The position numbers were made by a program, and so were the translations under genes. The notes beneath the pieces were generated by a model. The model was not told the origin of the DNA and ran no database searches. It worked only from the letters and a program-made list of their open reading frames with translations. A stretch of 64,000 bases of DNA from an uncultured Planktomarina sp. (GTDB taxonomy: Bacteria > Pseudomonadota > Alphaproteobacteria > Rhodobacterales > Rhodobacteraceae). Of the stretch, positions 17,819 to 27,127 are shown one piece after another (the first letter of the stretch is position 1; every line of letters begins with the position of its first letter). The stretch covers positions 1 through 64,000 of the forward strand of contig CAJJBJ010000007.1 in assembly GCA_905182455.1 (NCBI GenBank), written 5' to 3'.

Positions 17819-18971
17819 GTTTAAACCTTTTTTTAAGCTATTACCGATGGTGTGCCGTTTTGCGCTGATGTCAAGCGTCCTTGTTGGATTGCTGGTCATT
17901 ACTGGTCGGGTGCAGGCGCATGAGCTGCGGCCCGCGGTGGCAGACGTGACCATCGCGCAGTCACAGATGCAAGTTGAACTGCAGGTTGCGGTTGAGACAT
18001 TACTTGCGGGCATCGATCAGAGCCAAGTAATTGACACAGACGAGTCCCCACAGGCGGAGACCTATGATCGTCTGCGCGTCCTGCCTGATCAAGCTTTGGC
18101 GGATTTGGTGCGCGCGGAGTGGTCTTTGCTGGCCAGTGGATTTTTGGTTGACGGGGCTGGGCCTTTAAACTTAATCGGCGTTGAGGTGATCGAGGAGTCC
18201 AATCTTGATTTACCGCGCGACACAATATTGAAGCTGCAAGCGGAATTGCCATTGGGCAATGGACCTGTGGCTCTGGGTTGGATTGTGCAAAATGGTGGGC
18301 TCGTGGTGCGGTATGGAGACGGAGAGGCGGCTTATGCCGTTTTTCTTGAGGGCGGTGAACTGAGCGCGCCTCTGCCGCGTGAGGGGGTAGTGCAGGAAAG
18401 TGCCGCCGCCGTTTTCTGGCGGTTTGTAGTTGAAGGATTTGAACATATAATCCCTAAGGGCCTGGATCACATCCTATTTGTTTTTGGATTGTTCTTATTT
18501 TCAATGGCATGGCGCCCGTTGCTAGCACAAATAACCGCCTTTACTCTGGCTCATACGGTGACTTTGGGGCTGGCCACCCTCAGTGTGATCACCATCCCGG
18601 CGGCGCAAATGTGGCTGGTGGAGGCTCTGATTGCGATTTCAATTGCCTATGTGGCGATTGAAAACATTTTAAGGCCCAAGCTTGGTTGGTGGCGCATTGT
18701 GGTGGTCTTTGGGTTTGGCTTGCTGCATGGGCTGGGGTTTGCCTCTGTTTTGGGAGATCTTGGTCTGGCGCAGGGCCAGTTTGTTTTGTCGTTGATTGCC
18801 TTCAATATTGGGGTTGAATTTGGCCAACTCTCCGTCATCGCCGTGGCTTTTATGCTGCTCGCCCTGCCATTTGGCCGCGCTCGATTATACAGAAACATCG
18901 TCGTCGTGCCCTGCTCTTTAGGCATCGCAATCGTCGGGGTTTGGTGGGCTATTGAGCGGAGCTTTTTGTGA
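17817..18971 (+). CDS. HupE/UreJ-2 family membrane protein
   Basis: A signal-anchor region (to about residue 37, ending VQA) leads to a periplasmic domain beginning HELRPAV. A membrane domain of about six helices starts near residue 210. Its motifs GLDHILFVFGLFLF, TLAHTVTLGLA and GFGLLHGLGFA are those of the HupE/UreJ-2 family, thought to transport nickel, cobalt or similar metals. No hydrogenase or urease genes are in the window. The start at 17817 shares bases with the divergent DUF4198 start; an ATG at 17847 is an alternative. Length with the periplasmic domain (384 residues) fits the two-domain family members. Confidence 0.85.
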   Translation: MFKPFFKLLPMVCRFALMSSVLVGLLVITGRVQAHELRPAVADVTIAQSQMQVELQVAVETLLAGIDQSQVIDTDESPQAETYDRLRVLPDQALADLVRAEWSLLASGFLVDGAGPLNLIGVEVIEESNLDLPRDTILKLQAELPLGNGPVALGWIVQNGGLVVRYGDGEAAYAVFLEGGELSAPLPREGVVQESAAAVFWRFVVEGFEHIIPKGLDHILFVFGLFLFSMAWRPLLAQITAFTLAHTVTLGLATLSVITIPAAQMWLVEALIAISIAYVAIENILRPKLGWWRIVVVFGFGLLHGLGFASVLGDLGLAQGQFVLSLIAFNIGVEFGQLSVIAVAFMLLALPFGRARLYRNIVVVPCSLGIAIVGVWWAIERSFL

Positions 18972-18994
18972 TCTGCAGCGGGTGAGTGTTGGGT

Positions 18995-19692
18995 TCAAAA
19001 ATCTGATAACCTCCTAATCTGCTGATCCTGCGCATCGAAATTTGTGGGGTCGAGATATTCGGTGAAGCGTGCTTTGAGGGCAGGCCAGTCGGCGTCTATG
19101 ATGGCGAACCAAGTGGTGTCTCGATTGCGGCCTTTGTAATGCGTGCAGTAACGGAATATGCCTTCGAATTGAAAACCCAGACGTTGTGCTGGGGCGCAGG
19201 GTGGCGCGTTGAGGCTGTTACATTTTTACTCGTATCGGCGATAGCCTAGGTCATCGAAGAGACATGTTGTATCATCAATTACATTGCTTCGGTCGACATC
19301 ACAGTGCGTTGCATGAGCGGCGACATAGAAATCCATCCCACTTCAATGGCTCCCACACTGGGATTAATCCGCAGGTAACAGGCAATCCCAATGGCCTACT
19401 CATCGCGATCAAATACTGTGTAAAAGAGAAAGTCATCTCCAAGGCATGTGGACATAAACCACACCTCAAACTCGGCAAATTCTGGGGCAAGACTGGTGGG
19501 CATATAGATCTAGTTTTTGCCAGAGTGGTCTAGGGAATAGCTGTCAAACAACCCGCACGCGTGCTCTGGGGCCGCACGTTTTAGATGGCATGTGCGTCCG
19601 GTCAGCGTGATGCTTTGAGGGTGGAGCCAAGGGCCGGTGAAATCCAGCGGAAAGCCAATTTCTTGGCCAAATTCATTTGTATCACTTGTCAT
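18995..19692 (-). pseudogene. GNAT (RimJ/RimL-type) acetyltransferase, degenerate
   Basis: The N-terminus (MTSDTNEFGQEIGFPLDF) and later blocks AIEVGWISMSPLMQRT, DDLGYRRYE, NSLNAPP, AQRLGFQFEG, HYKGRNRDTTWFA and LDPTNFDAQDQQ match the order of a full GNAT acetyltransferase. They are separated by in-frame stops (after FDRDE, after STEAM and after RRYE) and at least one frameshift. With several independent lesions including stops, this is true decay, not a read error. It was about 230 residues long. It lies between the HupE-like and EamA genes. Confidence 0.85.
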
Positions 19693-19767
19693 TTTCCGCA
19701 TCCTGTACTTGTGTAGCTTTAACTAACGACAGCGCGTCCCAAAATCACAGGGCCAGATCGGACGAAA

Positions 19768-20676
19768 ATGACCGACAATATCCGTGGAATTTTACTCAAG
19801 GTGACAGCGGTTTCCATTTTCACCGTCATGATGGCTTTGATTAAAGCCACATCAGCCGAGGTGCCCACTGGTCAGCAGGTGTTCTTCCGGGCCTTCTTCT
19901 CGCTTTTGGTGGTGATTGGCTGGCTGACAGCACGTGGAGATTTTCCGAGCGCGCTGCGCACGTCCAATATGTTTGGCCATATGTGGCGGGGCCTTGCGGG
20001 AGCTGGGGCGATGTCTTTACGATTTTTCGCGCTTGGGATTTTGACCTTCCCGGAAGTCGCAGCCTTGGGCTTTACCACGCCGTTGATCCTCACTGTTCTG
20101 GCAGCGTTGATCTTGGGGGAAACAGTGCGGGCATTTCGAATGATCACTGTGGCTTTGGGGTTTGTGGGTGTGTTGATCGTGCTTTGGCCAACATTTGATG
20201 GGAACGGCGATCGCAGCACGCTGGAGCTGATTGGGGCAGGTGCAATTTTGGGTTCAGCGGCCTTGGCGGCTTTGGCACAGATATTTGTGCGCCGCCTAGT
20301 GGCGACAGAGGGCACGGCACAAATCGTGTTTTATTTCTCACTATTGATTACATTGCTGTCGTTCTTGTCGCTGCCGTTCGGCTGGGTCATACCATCCCTT
20401 GGGGCCACGGCCATGTTGATCACTGCGGGGTTGATTGGTGGTGTGGGTCAGATTTGCCTGACTGCCGCTTACCGAAATGCGCCGGCCTCTGTGGTGGCGC
20501 CTTTCGATTACACCTCAATGCTATTGGCGCTCGCCATTGGATATTTTTGGTTTGCGGAAACCCCAACAGGTTGGACGATCTTGGGAGCTTCTGTAATCAT
20601 TGTGTCTGGGGTGGTGATTATCTGGCGTGAGCAACGTTTGGGCAAGCGACGCAATCGCGCACAGTCTACCCATTAG
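19768..20676 (+). CDS. EamA-family (DMT) transporter
   Basis: A 302-residue inner-membrane protein with about ten hydrophobic helices in two EamA halves. The conserved segments are FFRAFFSLLVVI in the first half and FDYTSMLLALAIGYFWFAE in the second. Drug/metabolite transporters of this type export small metabolites such as amino acids; the substrate is not predictable. The C-terminus is short and basic (GKRRNRAQ). It converges on ilvE with a hairpin terminator between them. Confidence 0.9.
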   Translation: MTDNIRGILLKVTAVSIFTVMMALIKATSAEVPTGQQVFFRAFFSLLVVIGWLTARGDFPSALRTSNMFGHMWRGLAGAGAMSLRFFALGILTFPEVAALGFTTPLILTVLAALILGETVRAFRMITVALGFVGVLIVLWPTFDGNGDRSTLELIGAGAILGSAALAALAQIFVRRLVATEGTAQIVFYFSLLITLLSFLSLPFGWVIPSLGATAMLITAGLIGGVGQICLTAAYRNAPASVVAPFDYTSMLLALAIGYFWFAETPTGWTILGASVIIVSGVVIIWREQRLGKRRNRAQSTH

Positions 20677-20687
20677 GTACGAAAAAT

Positions 20688-20711
20688 GCCCCAACCCGGC
20701 GAGGTTGAGGC
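20688..20711 (-). terminator. rho-independent terminator of ilvE
   Basis: On the minus strand a nine-base stem with one mismatch (GCCTCAACC / GGTTGGGGC) and a six-base loop is followed by ATTTTTCG. It lies about 25 bases after the ilvE stop and probably ends that transcript. Confidence 0.7.
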
Positions 20712-20736
20712 CAAAAAATTTAAACGCCATGGCAAA

Positions 20737-21606
20737 TTAAGCGCGGACGAGTTGCTCGTAACTTTCTGCGATTTCGCGGGCCAAGTCTCCAACTTCGAAG
20801 GTGTAGTCGCCAATTTGACCAACAGGTGTCACCTCAGCGGCGGTGCCTGTTAGCCAGCATTGCTCAAAACCATCCAGCTCGTCTGGCATAATGTGACGCA
20901 CATTCACCTTGATGTCCCGGTCTTCGAGCATGCCGACAACTGTTTGACGAGTGATGCCATTGAGGAAGCAATCAGGCTTGGGGGTGTGAACTTCGCCGTC
21001 TTTGACAAAGAAGATATTGGCGCCAGTCGCCTCAGCCACATAGCCGCGATAATCGAGCATCATCGCATCAGAACAACCTTTGGCTTCGGCCGCATGTTTG
21101 GACATGGTGCAGATCATATAAAGGCCTGCTGCTTTGGCAAAACACGGAATTGTCTCTGGGCTTGGGCGTTTCCATTTGGCGATGTCGAGCTTGGCGCCCT
21201 TCATCTTGGCGTCGCCGTAATAGGCGCCCCATTCCCAAACAGCGATGGCCATTTTCACCGGATTGCGCGCAGAAGCGACACCCATGTCTTCACCAGAGGC
21301 GCGCCAACATACCGCCCGCACATAGGCATCTTGCAAGCCGGAGGCCGCCAAAACTTCGGCTTTGGCTGCTTCGATTTCATCGACTGTATAGGGGATTGGG
21401 ATGTCCATATATTCACCAGATTTCAAAAGTCGCTCAGAATGTTCACGAGATTTGAAGATCTTGCCATTATAGGCCCGCTCACCCTCGAACACTGAGCTGC
21501 CATAGTGCAAGCCATGTGTGAGAATGTGAACTTTAGCGTCACGCCAATCCACCAATTTTCCATCCATCCAGATGACACCGTCACGGTCGTCATATGCGCC
21601 AGCCAT
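20737..21606 (-). CDS. ilvE: branched-chain amino acid aminotransferase
   Basis: It transfers an amino group between glutamate and the branched-chain 2-oxo acids, the last step of valine, leucine and isoleucine synthesis. The fold-type IV PLP features are present: HGLHYGSSVFEGERAY near residue 32, a lysine-containing CFAKAAGLYM, and GYVAEATGANIFFVKDGEV. ATG at 21606 has an AAAAGGAG site eight bases upstream; the open frame continues to 21651 without support. At 289 residues it is of normal size. It diverges from the petP-like gene across a spacer rich in palindromes. Confidence 0.95.
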   Translation of the reverse strand: MAGAYDDRDGVIWMDGKLVDWRDAKVHILTHGLHYGSSVFEGERAYNGKIFKSREHSERLLKSGEYMDIPIPYTVDEIEAAKAEVLAASGLQDAYVRAVCWRASGEDMGVASARNPVKMAIAVWEWGAYYGDAKMKGAKLDIAKWKRPSPETIPCFAKAAGLYMICTMSKHAAEAKGCSDAMMLDYRGYVAEATGANIFFVKDGEVHTPKPDCFLNGITRQTVVGMLEDRDIKVNVRHIMPDELDGFEQCWLTGTAAEVTPVGQIGDYTFEVGDLAREIAESYEQLVRA

Positions 21607-21769
21607 GTGTAGTTCTCCTTTTGGTCGGCAATGTTTGCATTTATGTCGCAAAATATGTCCGTTTCGGACATAATATTGCGCAAAATGTGAGAATTGCTAG
21701 CAATTGATTCTTGGAATGTCAACAACACTGACATATTATTGCTTCACAATTTAATTGAAAGGACAGTCT
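21607..21769. promoter_or_regulatory. divergent ilvE / petP-like control region with palindromes
   Basis: Three inverted repeats lie in 163 bases: TATGTCCG-TTT-CGGACATA (21654-21672), the perfect 14-base AATTGCTAGCAATT (21692-21705) and TGTCA-N7-TGACA near 21717-21733. The downstream gene encodes a MarR-type regulator, and such proteins bind palindromes of this size, often in their own promoters. Direct autoregulation is inference. Confidence 0.5.
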
Positions 21770-22283
21770 ATGGCGCAGGGGCAAAGCCGATCTGAAAACA
21801 CGCGCGGAATGCTGTTTTTGACTGATGAGCAACTGCGCAAAGGCATTGAGGCGATGTTTTTCGCCTATCGTGGCTTTACCGCTGATCCTGACCGCATTTT
21901 GACCGAAAAATCTTATGGCCGCGCACATCACCGGGCCCTGCACTTTATTCACCGCAGTCCCTGGCACGACGGTCAATAAACTGCTGGCCACGTTGGGGGT
22001 GACCAAACAAAGCCTGAACCGGGTGCTGCGCACGCTGATTGAAGATGGCCTTGTGCTTAATAAAATTGGCACCCGTGATAAGCGGCAGCGGCACTTAAGC
22101 CTGACTGAGGCTGGGATCGATTTGGAACGCGCGCTGTCAAATGCGCAAAGTGATCGGATGCGGGCCGCCTATCGGCAAGCCGGAGCGGATGCGGTGCATG
22201 GATTTTGTACGGTACTTGAGGCTATGATGGATCCAGAACTTAAAGAGCATTACGAAAACCTTACTGGCGGAGAGCATATATGA
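21770..22283 (+). CDS. petP: MarR-family regulator, petP-like, one apparent frameshift
   Basis: A winged-helix regulator. After an N-terminal helix with GMLFLTDEQLRKGIEAMFFAYR, the DNA-binding part reads TTVNKLLATLGVTKQSLNRVLRTL and the wing RDKRQRHLSLTEAG. The frame breaks near 21960: one C too many in AGTCCCTGG gives a stop at WHDGQ. Without it the protein is 170 residues long. It overlaps the following response regulator by four bases (ATGA). In Rhodobacter the MarR-type PetP and response regulator PetR form such a pair needed for cytochrome bc1 expression; the symbol is given by that analogy. An AAAGGA site precedes the start. Confidence 0.8.
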
Positions 22284-22993
22284 CGCCCGATGCACATCTA
22301 CTGATTGTTGACGATGACGAACGCATTCGCAGCTTGTTACAGAAATTTTTGATACGAAATGGATTTTTGGTATCAGCCGCCAGCGATGCGGGACATGCCA
22401 GGCGAATTATGTCTGGGCTCGACTTTGATTTGATTATTATGGACGTGATGATGCCCGGCGAAGACGGGGTGTCGTTGACCAAACATCTGCGCGAAACCCG
22501 CACCACTCCGATTTTGCTGCTTACCGCTATGGGCGAGACTGAGGATCGCATATTGGGCTTGGAAGCGGGGGCGGATGATTATTTGACCAAGCCGTTTGAA
22601 CCCAAGGAGCTGTTGCTGCGAATCAATGTGATCCTCAGGCGCGCGCCGAAAGCAGAGGAAAATTTAAATTTTATCAAAGTGATGCATATGGGTGATGTGC
22701 GCTATGATGTGGGCCGGGGCGAGATGTGGCAGGGTGACGCTCGGGTCCGGTTGACCGCTACGGAAAGTCATTTGATGCGCATTTTTTCTAGCACACCGGG
22801 CCTGCCTGTGAGCCGCACCAGTTTGGTAGAGCAGCTTGGGCGCGATGGGGGGCAGGCGCAGGAACGCGCGGTTGATGTGCAAATCACCCGTCTGCGCCGC
22901 AAAATTGAAAGTGACCCCAAACAACCCCGGTATCTGCAAACTGTGCGCGGTACAGGCTATATGTTGGCACCTGAACAGAGGTATCTGTCATGA
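22280..22993 (+). CDS. petR: OmpR-family response regulator, petR-like
   Basis: The receiver domain shows the acidic pocket IVDDDERIR, the phosphorylatable aspartate in LIIMDVMMPGEDG and the lysine in YLTKPFEP. A linker leads to a C-terminal winged-helix DNA-binding domain (LTATESHLMRIFSSTPG, ending QTVRGTGYML). At 237 residues it is a typical OmpR-type regulator. No sensor kinase lies next to it, as reported for PetR of Rhodobacter. It starts within the petP-like stop and its own stop overlaps the deacetylase start, so the genes from petP to dxs could be one transcript. Confidence 0.88.
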   Translation: MTPDAHLLIVDDDERIRSLLQKFLIRNGFLVSAASDAGHARRIMSGLDFDLIIMDVMMPGEDGVSLTKHLRETRTTPILLLTAMGETEDRILGLEAGADDYLTKPFEPKELLLRINVILRRAPKAEENLNFIKVMHMGDVRYDVGRGEMWQGDARVRLTATESHLMRIFSSTPGLPVSRTSLVEQLGRDGGQAQERAVDVQITRLRRKIESDPKQPRYLQTVRGTGYMLAPEQRYLS

Positions 22994-23919
22994 CCACGAA
23001 AATCATCACCCATGCAGATTGCTTAGAGCATGTAAATTTGCCCGGTCACCCTGAGCAGGTGGCCCGCTTGGAATATGTATTGAATGCTTTGGCTCCGTTG
23101 GAGTTGAAGACGGTCAAGGCGCCGCTGGTGGCTGATAATGATTTGTTGCGCGTGCATCCACAGCGCCATATCAATGCTATTCGGGCGGCCGCGCCGCAAT
23201 CTGGTTGGGCCTCCTTGGATGCGGACACACATATGTCACCCGGTACACTCACCGCAGCGTTGCGGGCGGCAGGTGGTGCCATTCGGGCAGTAGATATGGT
23301 GATGGCGGGCGAGGCGAACAATGTCTTCGTGGCGACGCGGCCACCGGGTCATCATTGTGAACGCGAAACTGCGATGGGGTTTTGCTTTTTTGGAAATGTC
23401 GCACTGGCTGCTAAACATGCATTGGATCATCATGGGCTGAAGCGAGTTGCGATTGTTGATTTTGACGTGCACCATGGCAATGGTACACAGGATTTGGTGG
23501 AGGGCGACAGCCGCATCTTTTTTGCAAGCACCCATCAGATGCCGCTTTACCCCGGAACGGGCCATGCTCATGAGACTGGTGGTTATGCAAATGTTATGAA
23601 TTGCCCGTTACCGGATGGTGCAGGCGGTAAAGCCTTCCGTGCGGTGATGGAGGCTGAAATTTTGCCCGCAATAGACAGATGGGCGCCTGATTTTTTGCTG
23701 ATTTCTGCTGGTTTTGATGCCCATAAGGCTGATCCCCTTGCGGGGATGACTCTCACGGAAGACGACTTTGCTTGGGTTACGCAACGACTGTGTGATTTGG
23801 CCGCCAAGCATTGTCAAGATCGGGTGGTATCCTGCCTCGAAGGCGGCTATGATCTTGAAGCGTTGGCAGCTTGTGCTGTGGCGCATGTGAATGTTTTGAA
23901 GGAGCAGACAAATGGCTGA
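22990..23919 (+). CDS. histone deacetylase family protein
   Basis: A 309-residue zinc hydrolase of the class II deacetylase type, as found with acetylpolyamine amidohydrolases. The catalytic and metal-binding motifs are complete: RPPGHHCE, GFCFFGNVALAA, DFDVHHGNGTQ and SAGFDAHKADPL, ending in CLEGGYDLEALA. The substrate in bacteria may be an acetylated polyamine or protein. It overlaps its neighbours on both sides (four bases upstream, eight bases into xseB). This deacetylase gene commonly precedes xseB-ispA-dxs in alphaproteobacteria. Confidence 0.93.
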   Translation: MTTKIITHADCLEHVNLPGHPEQVARLEYVLNALAPLELKTVKAPLVADNDLLRVHPQRHINAIRAAAPQSGWASLDADTHMSPGTLTAALRAAGGAIRAVDMVMAGEANNVFVATRPPGHHCERETAMGFCFFGNVALAAKHALDHHGLKRVAIVDFDVHHGNGTQDLVEGDSRIFFASTHQMPLYPGTGHAHETGGYANVMNCPLPDGAGGKAFRAVMEAEILPAIDRWAPDFLLISAGFDAHKADPLAGMTLTEDDFAWVTQRLCDLAAKHCQDRVVSCLEGGYDLEALAACAVAHVNVLKEQTNG

Positions 23920-24154
23920 GGCATCGATTGAAGAGATGAGCTTTGAAACCGCAATGGCAGAGCTTGAACAGGTGGTCACTCAGCTCGAACGCGGCGATGT
24001 GGCGCTGGATGCCTCAATTGCGCTCTATGAGCGTGGCGCGGCCCTCAAAGCGCATTGCGAAGCCAAGTTAAAGTCTGCGGAAGAAAAAGTGGCAGCCATC
24101 ACCCTCAACGGTGACGGGCAACCCACTGGCGTCACACCTCTGGATGCCGATTAA
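23912..24154 (+). CDS. xseB: exodeoxyribonuclease VII small subunit
   Basis: An 80-residue, mostly helical protein with the family pattern SFETAMAELEQVVTQLERG and SIALYERGAALKAHCEAKL. With XseA, encoded elsewhere, it forms exonuclease VII, which degrades single-stranded DNA. It starts inside the deacetylase gene with GAAGGAG upstream and is followed after 15 bases by ispA. Confidence 0.95.
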   Translation: MAEASIEEMSFETAMAELEQVVTQLERGDVALDASIALYERGAALKAHCEAKLKSAEEKVAAITLNGDGQPTGVTPLDAD

Positions 24155-24169
24155 GCGCCGTGGCGCTTT

Positions 24170-25060
24170 ATGATCTCGATGGGACAGGCTGATTTCCTCG
24201 CACACCTCAAGGCTGCTGCTTTAGCCACACAGGCCTGCCTTGCGGATGCGATGCAGCCCATGGGTGATTTGCCAATTGCACAGGGCATGCGCCATGCGGT
24301 GCAAGGCGGCAAAGGTTTGCGTGGATTTTTGGTGATTGAAAGTGCTGCTCTTATGGGCGCGCCTAGGGCAGGGGCCATCTATGCGGGCGCTGCGGTTGAG
24401 GCTTTGCACGCCTATTCCTTGGTGCATGATGATTTACCTTGCATGGATGACGATGATCTGCGCCGTGGGCAACCGACAGTGCATAAGAAATGGGATGAGG
24501 CGACGGCCGTTTTGGTGGGCGATGCGCTGCAAACCTTGGCGTTTGAGCTGTTGTGTCGGCCTGAGTGCAGCGATGATGTGACAATCCAACTAGCTTTGAT
24601 CAAGAGCCTTGCCCGAGCCAGTGGTGCGCAAGGCATGGTCTTGGGTCAAGCGCAGGATATGGCGGCGGAGACGGCGACGATAGCTCTTACATTGCCTGAG
24701 ATATCACAGTTGCAACGTAACAAAACTGGGGCGCTTTTTGAATGGTCGGCCACTGCGGGCGCTCTTTTGGCTGGCACCGATCCGGCACCTCTGCGCCGCT
24801 ACGCTGAGGCTTTGGGCTTGGCTTTTCAGATTTCTGATGACATTTTAGACATTGAAGGCAGTGCCGCCGTGGTGGGCAAGGCTGTGGGCAAAGACACCGC
24901 CTCTGGCAAGGCCACATTCGTGTCACTGCAGGGATTGGCGCAGGCCAAGCGCCGTGCTCAAGACTTGGTTGATGAAGCCTGCGAGTCTCTGGTCATATTT
25001 GGGGACCGGGCTACAACACTGAGATCTGCGGCACAATTTGTCGTGTCGCGCGAAATATGA
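24170..25060 (+). CDS. ispA: farnesyl/geranylgeranyl diphosphate synthase
   Basis: A prenyl transferase that condenses isopentenyl diphosphate units into C15 (or C20) allylic diphosphates. The first aspartate-rich motif lies in [18 protein letters not shown], with [12 protein letters not shown] before it. The second is [10 protein letters not shown]. The chain-length region before the first motif (EALHAYSL) fits a short-chain enzyme, though C15 versus C20 cannot be decided. ATG at 24170 and at 24179 are both possible. Its 3' end lies 13 bases before the dxs start, so isoprenoid precursor supply and chain elongation are co-transcribed. Confidence 0.92.
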   Translation: MISMGQADFLAHLKAAALATQACLADAMQPMGDLPIAQGMRHAVQGGKGLRGFLVIESAALMGAPRAGAIYAGAAVEALHAYSLVHDDLPCMDDDDLRRGQPTVHKKWDEATAVLVGDALQTLAFELLCRPECSDDVTIQLALIKSLARASGAQGMVLGQAQDMAAETATIALTLPEISQLQRNKTGALFEWSATAGALLAGTDPAPLRRYAEALGLAFQISDDILDIEGSAAVVGKAVGKDTASGKATFVSLQGLAQAKRRAQDLVDEACESLVIFGDRATTLRSAAQFVVSREI

Positions 25061-25073
25061 AGAGGTTTCCACA

Positions 25074-26999
25074 ATGACCCAACGCCCCAATACGCCGCTG
25101 CTGGATACCGTCACGACTCCTGCGGATATGAAGCGATTTAGCGATCAAGAGCTGCGGCGCTTGTCAGATGAGTTGCGTGCGGAGACTGTTTCAGCGGTTT
25201 CTGAAACCGGCGGGCATTTGGGCGCAGGTTTGGGCGTGGTTGAGCTGACCGTGGCGCTGCATGCGGTATTTGATACCCCGAAAGACCGGATCATTTGGGA
25301 TGTCTCGCATCAAACCTATCCACATAAAATATTAACTGGTCGGCGCGATCGCATCAGAACGCTTCGGCAAAAAGATGGTCTCAGTGGCTTCACCAAGCGC
25401 AGTGAAAGCGATTATGATCCCTTTGGTGCAGCGCATTCGTCCACATCCATTTCGGCGGCGCTGGGCTTTGCTGTGGCGCGCGATTTGGGCGGCGCACCGG
25501 AGCATGGAATTGGGGATGCAATTGCGGTGATTGGCGACGGCTCGATGAGTGCGGGCATGGCATTTGAGGCTATGAACAATGCGGGTCATCTTAAAAAACG
25601 CGTGATCGTTATTCTCAACGATAATGAAATGTCGATTGCCCCGCCTGTGGGAGCGCTCGCCGCCTATTTGAGCCAACTCTATGCAGGCGCGCCCTTCCAA
25701 GAGTTTAAAGCCGCAGCCAAAGGCGCCATGTCGCTTTTGCCTGGCCCGTTCCGGGAAGGGGCGAAACGGGCCCGTGATATGGTCAAACATATGACCGTCG
25801 GTGGGACGATGTTTGAGCAGCTGGGCTTTAGTTATGTGGGCCCGATAGACGGCCATGATCTGGATCAATTGTTGCCAGTGCTGCGCACGGTCCAAGAGCG
25901 CGCCACTGGGCCGATACTGGTTCATGTGATCACACAAAAAGGCAAGGGCTATGCCCCGGCCGAAGCGGCGCGCGACAAGGGGCACGGTGTCGGTAAATTT
26001 GATGTTGTAACCGGCGCGCAGGCCAAAGCAATTTCCAATGCGCCATCTTATACGTCGGTGTTTGCCAGATCATTGCTGAAGATTGCCGCGCAAGATAGCA
26101 AAATTTGTGCTGTGACGGCCGCCATGCCGGATGGTACTGGTCTGAACCTCTTTGCTGAACGTTATCCTAGTCGATGTTTTGATGTGGGCATTGCTGAGCA
26201 ACATGGCGTCACCTTTGCAGCGGCTTTGGCCGCAGGTGGTATGAAGCCTTTTTGCGCCATGTATTCGACCTTCCTGCAACGGGGCTATGATCAAGTTGTG
26301 CATGATGTGGCCATTCAGCGTCTGCCGGTAAGATTTGCGATTGATCGCGCGGGCTTGGTTGGGGCCGATGGCGCCACGCATGCCGGTGCCTTCGATATCA
26401 GTTTTCTGACAAACCTTCCCGGCTTTGTGGTCATGGCTGCTGCTGACGAAGCCGAGCTTTGCCGTATGGTCGCCACCGCGGCGGCTTACGACGATGGCCC
26501 GATAGCCTTTCGTTTTCCCCGGGGAGAGGGCGTGGGCTGTGAGATGCCTGAGCAGGCGTTGCCTTTAGAGATTGGCAAGGGGCGGATCATTCAAGATGGC
26601 CTCAAAGTTGCGATCTTATCCTTTGGCACGCGTTTGGGCGAAGTGCGTATTGCCGCCGAAACTCTGGCCTTACAGGGGATTACCCCCACCATAGCCGATG
26701 CCCGCTTTGCCAAGCCTTTGGATCGAGACATGATCTTAAAACTCGCGGCCGATCATGAGGTTTTGATCACTATTGAAGAAGGTGCAATTGGCGGCTTTGG
26801 CAGTCATGTGGCTCAGCTGTTGGCCGAGGAGGCAGTCTTTGATACGGGACTGAAATTCCGCTCTATGGTGCTGCCGGACACCTTCATTGATCACGCCAGC
26901 CCTGCGGATATGTACCGCGAGGCCAAGCTGTCGGCGCAAGACATTCACCAAAAAGTATTAAAAACTTTGGGGGTTGCGACTCTCAAAGCCAGAGCCTGA
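25074..26999 (+). CDS. dxs: 1-deoxy-D-xylulose-5-phosphate synthase
   Basis: The first enzyme of the MEP isoprenoid pathway joins pyruvate and glyceraldehyde 3-phosphate using thiamine diphosphate. Motifs are [34 protein letters not shown], and the thiamine site [18 protein letters not shown] ending in NDN. A transketolase-type middle domain ([20 protein letters not shown]) and a C-terminal domain follow. MTQRPNTPL is the start, with AGAGG eight bases upstream. Its 641 residues are the usual length. Together with ispE (52244) and ispA, several steps of the pathway are in this window. Confidence 0.97.
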   Translation: MTQRPNTPLLDTVTTPADMKRFSDQELRRLSDELRAETVSAVSETGGHLGAGLGVVELTVALHAVFDTPKDRIIWDVSHQTYPHKILTGRRDRIRTLRQKDGLSGFTKRSESDYDPFGAAHSSTSISAALGFAVARDLGGAPEHGIGDAIAVIGDGSMSAGMAFEAMNNAGHLKKRVIVILNDNEMSIAPPVGALAAYLSQLYAGAPFQEFKAAAKGAMSLLPGPFREGAKRARDMVKHMTVGGTMFEQLGFSYVGPIDGHDLDQLLPVLRTVQERATGPILVHVITQKGKGYAPAEAARDKGHGVGKFDVVTGAQAKAISNAPSYTSVFARSLLKIAAQDSKICAVTAAMPDGTGLNLFAERYPSRCFDVGIAEQHGVTFAAALAAGGMKPFCAMYSTFLQRGYDQVVHDVAIQRLPVRFAIDRAGLVGADGATHAGAFDISFLTNLPGFVVMAAADEAELCRMVATAAAYDDGPIAFRFPRGEGVGCEMPEQALPLEIGKGRIIQDGLKVAILSFGTRLGEVRIAAETLALQGITPTIADARFAKPLDRDMILKLAADHEVLITIEEGAIGGFGSHVAQLLAEEAVFDTGLKFRSMVLPDTFIDHASPADMYREAKLSAQDIHQKVLKTLGVATLKARA

Positions 27000-27127
27000 G
27001 AAGGGTAAGTCATGGGCCGCATTTGTGAGTGCCACAGCTATGGTAAATGCAATGGTGACGTTTTGTAGTGGATTTTTTCGCTTGGTTTCGCGGCTCTTGC
27101 ATGGGCGGGTTGCAAACTGTCTAAAGT

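Noticed and set aside
21915-22283. MarR gene starting at 21915 as a complete short regulator
   Set aside because: Its N-terminal helix is encoded upstream in the other frame from 21770 with a ribosome site; a single extra C separates the parts.
25332-25985. Minus-strand frame of about 217 codons opposite dxs
   Set aside because: It lies wholly inside dxs and carries no recognisable protein features.
27012-27068. 18-codon cysteine-containing frame MGRICECHSYGKCNGDVL after dxs
   Set aside because: Too short, no clear family and no conserved start signal; it may be chance or a remnant.
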